Assembly: GCA_910575625.1 (NCBI GenBank)
Contig: CAJTFD010000010.1
Location: 1 to 64,000, forward strand
Source of the DNA: Clostridia bacterium
GTDB taxonomy: Bacteria > Bacillota > Clostridia > Lachnospirales > Lachnospiraceae
Direction: 5' to 3'
Length of the DNA stretch: 64,000 nt
Shown here: one piece after another, positions 61,886 to 64,000 of the stretch
Numbering within the stretch: the first letter of the stretch is position 1
Layout: every line of letters starts with the position of its first letter
Notes under the pieces: model-generated
Told to the model about the DNA's origin: nothing
What the model saw: the letters and a program-made list of their open reading frames with translations, nothing else
Database searches by the model: none
Translations under genes and position numbers: made by a program

Positions 61886-61916
61886 ATTAATCTGGAAAAA
61901 AGGAGGATATGCTTAT

Positions 61917-62609
61917 ATGGAATACGCAAAAGAAGTATCGCGGATGATCACCGTGGAGAGGTGTTTTATCCATGGTCCGGCGCCGATCCCTCAGGAGGGG
62001 AGATTTACCACCGTGAAGCGGGTGGAGGAGATCTCCGGGTTCAGCCACAGTGTGGGTACATGCGGATTGAAACAGGGCGCCTGCAAGCTCTCATTGAATA
62101 TCAAGGAGGGTATCATCCAGGAAGCGCTGATCGAAGTCATCGGCTGTACCGGGATGACGCAGTCGGCTGCGATGGCCGCCGAGATCCTTCCGGGAAAAAC
62201 GCTGCTGGAGGCGTTGAATACCGATCTGGTATGCGACGCGATCAATGTGGCCATGCGCGAATATTTCCTCGCCATGGCTTATGGCAGGACGCAGACGGCC
62301 TATTCCCAGGGCGGGCTTACGATCGGGGCCGGTCTGGAGGATCTGGGGGCGGGTATGCGCAGCCAGGTGGGCACCTGCTATGGCACTTTGGCCAAAGGCC
62401 CCAGATATCTGGAGCTGACAGAAGGTTATATCTCCAGGATCGCTCTGGACGGGAAGGACCGCATCATCGGTTATAAATACGTCAATATAGGAAAGATGAT
62501 GGAATATATAGAAGATGATATCCCCGCAGAGGAAGCTCTGCAGATGGCAACTGGCACTTATGGGCGTTACAACGAAGCAGTCCGCGTCATTGATCCGCGG
62601 AAACGATAA
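61917..62609 (+). CDS. NifU/IscU-like iron-sulfur scaffold protein
   Basis: 230 residues, ATG after AAAGGAGGATATGCTTAT. Cysteines in GTCGLKQGACKL, IGCTGMTQSAAMAAEILPGKTLLEAL and LVCDA resemble the IscU/NifU scaffold, but the protein is longer than IscU (about 130) and its C-terminal half (SQVGTCYGTLAKGPRYLELTEGY...) is specific to the group that pairs with GGGtGRT proteins. A role in Fe-S supply for the aconitase-type enzyme is possible. Confidence 0.75.
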   Translation: MEYAKEVSRMITVERCFIHGPAPIPQEGRFTTVKRVEEISGFSHSVGTCGLKQGACKLSLNIKEGIIQEALIEVIGCTGMTQSAAMAAEILPGKTLLEALNTDLVCDAINVAMREYFLAMAYGRTQTAYSQGGLTIGAGLEDLGAGMRSQVGTCYGTLAKGPRYLELTEGYISRIALDGKDRIIGYKYVNIGKMMEYIEDDIPAEEALQMATGTYGRYNEAVRVIDPRKR

Positions 62610-62625
62610 GGAATGAGGTGACGAT

Positions 62626-63633
62626 GTGATCCGATTTGAAAATTCTGAGTTAAAAATGGAAAAGATAAAGGCGTATCTGGGCAGGAATGGTATCGAGGAT
62701 CTGGAGACGGCGAGGAAGATATGCGAGGAGGCCCATCTGGATATCTTCCAGATCGTGAAAGGCATCCAGCCGATCTCTTTTGATGATGCCTGCTGGGCGT
62801 ATGTGGCCGGTGCGGCGGCCGCCATCAAAAAAGAGGCGAAAAGCGCATCCCAGATCGCACTGGAACTGGGTGAGGGGCTGCAGGCGTTCTGCCTGGAGGG
62901 GGCTGTCGCTGAAGAACGGGAAGTGGGAAGAGGCCATGGAAGACTGGCTGCTATGGTGTTGTCCGAGGACATCCATTGTTTTGCTTTTCTGGCAGGGCAT
63001 GAGTCTTTTGCCGCGGCAGAAGGCGCCATCGGGATCGCCCGTTCCGCGAATAAAGTCCGCAGGACGCCGCTGCGGGTCATCCTGAACGGTCTGGGGAAAG
63101 ACGCCGCGGAGATCATCTCGCGGATCAATGGATTTACATATATTCGGACTAGTTTTGACTATGTGAAGAATGAACTCATCATCGAAGAGAGTATTCCGTT
63201 TACCCAGGACGGGCGTGCTAAGATCAGGTGTTACGGTGCCCATGACGTACGGGAGGGGATCGCGATCATGGAACACGAGGAGGTGGATGTCTCCATATCA
63301 GGAAACGGGACGAACATGGTGCGTTTCTCCCACCTGGTCGCCGGGGCTTATAAACGCAACTGTAATCTGAAAGGAAGATCCTATTTCGCATGTGCGTCGG
63401 GCGGAGGCATCGGCAGGACGCTCGGTCCGGATGAGACTTCTGCGGGTCCGGCTTCCTATGGCCTTACGGATTCGATGAGCCGTATGTATGGCGATACCAC
63501 TTTCGCGGGATCTTCTTCTGTGCCAGCGCATGTGGAGATGATGGGCTTTATCGGCATGGGGAATAATCCTATGGTCGGTGCGACGGTCACGATTGCCGTG
63601 GCCATAGATGGGATCCTGCATCCAATCTTATAA
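62626..63633 (+). CDS. GGGtGRT-family protein
   Basis: 335 residues, GTG start after GAGGTGAC. The family-naming motif is present as GGGIGRT at residues 259-265, followed by LGPDETSAGPASYG. N-terminal helix-rich segment (MEKIKAYLGRNGIEDLETARKICEEAHLDIFQIVKGIQP). The function of this family is unknown; it is almost always seen beside a NifU-like gene, as here, 16 bases apart. Confidence 0.85.
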   Translation: MIRFENSELKMEKIKAYLGRNGIEDLETARKICEEAHLDIFQIVKGIQPISFDDACWAYVAGAAAAIKKEAKSASQIALELGEGLQAFCLEGAVAEEREVGRGHGRLAAMVLSEDIHCFAFLAGHESFAAAEGAIGIARSANKVRRTPLRVILNGLGKDAAEIISRINGFTYIRTSFDYVKNELIIEESIPFTQDGRAKIRCYGAHDVREGIAIMEHEEVDVSISGNGTNMVRFSHLVAGAYKRNCNLKGRSYFACASGGGIGRTLGPDETSAGPASYGLTDSMSRMYGDTTFAGSSSVPAHVEMMGFIGMGNNPMVGATVTIAVAIDGILHPIL

Positions 63634-63651
63634 AAATATAGATGACAAAGA

Positions 63652-63680
63652 GGCAGGTGCGCAGCAGACCTGCCCTTTTT
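63652..63680 (+). terminator. Rho-independent terminator
   Basis: GGCAGGT / ACCTGCC followed by CTTTTT, closing the NifU-like/GGGtGRT operon. Confidence 0.78.
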
Positions 63681-63704
63681 ATGTAGATTTTTCACAGACG
63701 GGGG

Positions 63705-64000
63705 TCACAGATACCGCCGTAGTCTGGAATCCGGGATACCCAGTTCCATCCGATATTTTGCCACGGTCCGTCTGGATACGACGATCCCGTCTTCTCTGAT
63801 GATCTCGGAGATCTTTTGATCGCTGAATGGATGGGCGCTGTCTTCTCCCTGTATGATCTTGGCGATCTGTTTTTTCATCCGGTCGGCGGAGACGTCTTCC
63901 TGGGATGTGAGCGCGGCCGTGAACAGGTCTTTGAGCAGGACGACGTTTTTGTACTGGAGGTATTTGCCCTTGATCGCCCGGCTCACGGTGGACGTATGGA
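63705..64000 (-). CDS. rpoN: RNA polymerase sigma-54 factor, C-terminal part (continues past window)
   Basis: The minus strand reads HTSTVSRAIKGKYLQYKNVVLLKDLF, the sigma-54 DNA-binding HTH, then ISEIIREDGIVVSRRTVAKYRMELGIPDSRLRRYL, which holds the RpoN box (ARRTVAKYRE-like). The rest lies beyond 64000. Its product recognises the -24/-12 promoters P1-P5 listed here. Having rpoN next to its own regulon is unusual. Confidence 0.9.
   Translation of the reverse strand, partial: HTSTVSRAIKGKYLQYKNVVLLKDLFTAALTSQEDVSADRMKKQIAKIIQGEDSAHPFSDQKISEIIREDGIVVSRRTVAKYRMELGIPDSRLRRYL

Noticed and set aside
1-64000. CRISPR arrays, rRNA or tRNA genes
   Set aside because: No regularly spaced repeats and no tRNA-like cloverleaf or rRNA segment noticed on either strand.

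Overview
The window looks like a gut-type Clostridia chromosome (Lachnospiraceae-like). Strong GGAGG ribosome sites, lantibiotic-protection and MATE genes, Tn916-style conjugative-element leftovers (TnpV, an Orf7-like sigma factor, DUF6870, TTRAP-like, MobC and relaxase fragments), IS3 and IS630 debris, and an anaerobic fermentation cluster controlled by sigma-54 all fit this. No rRNA, tRNA or CRISPR array was seen.

1-7.2 kb: the end of an IS3-family element abuts a truncated carboxymuconolactone-decarboxylase gene, then a broken flavin-reductase gene and a TetR regulator. A run of exported flavodoxins follows: a flavodoxin lipoprotein, a lipoprotein fusing a formylglycine-generating-enzyme (sulfatase-modifying factor) domain to flavodoxin, a histidine-rich DUF4405-like membrane protein, and a flavodoxin with wall-type C-terminal repeats. 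Together they suggest an extracytoplasmic flavin redox system.

7.2-45 kb: a mosaic of decayed integrative elements carrying intact cargo. A Tn916-type sigma-factor gene is split into complementary halves about 24.5 kb apart (8.12-8.39 and 32.88-33.04 kb); each half abuts a copy of the same 0.3-kb inverted-repeat element. Cargo between the halves includes a MATE pump behind an attenuator-like leader, a MerR-controlled MATE pump, an ABC exporter, a LytTR two-component system, a block of small accessory genes (nucleotidyltransferase, three acetyltransferases, GrpB, zinc ribbon), a second ABC exporter and a large FtsX permease with a damaged ATPase partner. From 34.4 to 39.5 kb lies a complete lantibiotic self-protection locus (ABC FEG, NisI/SpaI-like lipoprotein, response regulator, kinase) with no lantibiotic biosynthesis genes nearby. 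From 39.6 to 45.1 kb almost everything is broken.

45.1-64 kb: GC-richer and largely intact. Five sequences match the sigma-54 -24/-12 promoter (GG-N10-GC) and precede an iron alcohol dehydrogenase; an aldehyde dehydrogenase/two alcohol dehydrogenases/MFS operon; a minus-strand operon (CoA transferase, HMG-CoA-lyase-like, acylating aldehyde dehydrogenase, PrpF-like isomerase, aconitase-type large and small subunits, thioesterase); a YbhB-like gene; and a NifU-like/GGGtGRT pair. A PrpR-type sigma-54 activator lies in the middle, and the 3' end of rpoN itself closes the window. My reading is a sigma-54 regulon that ferments a branched unsaturated C5/C6 dicarboxylate: isomerise, hydrate, activate with CoA, cleave to acyl-CoA plus an oxoacid, and dispose of electrons through aldehyde to alcohol. 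The enzyme families are clear; the substrate is inferred.
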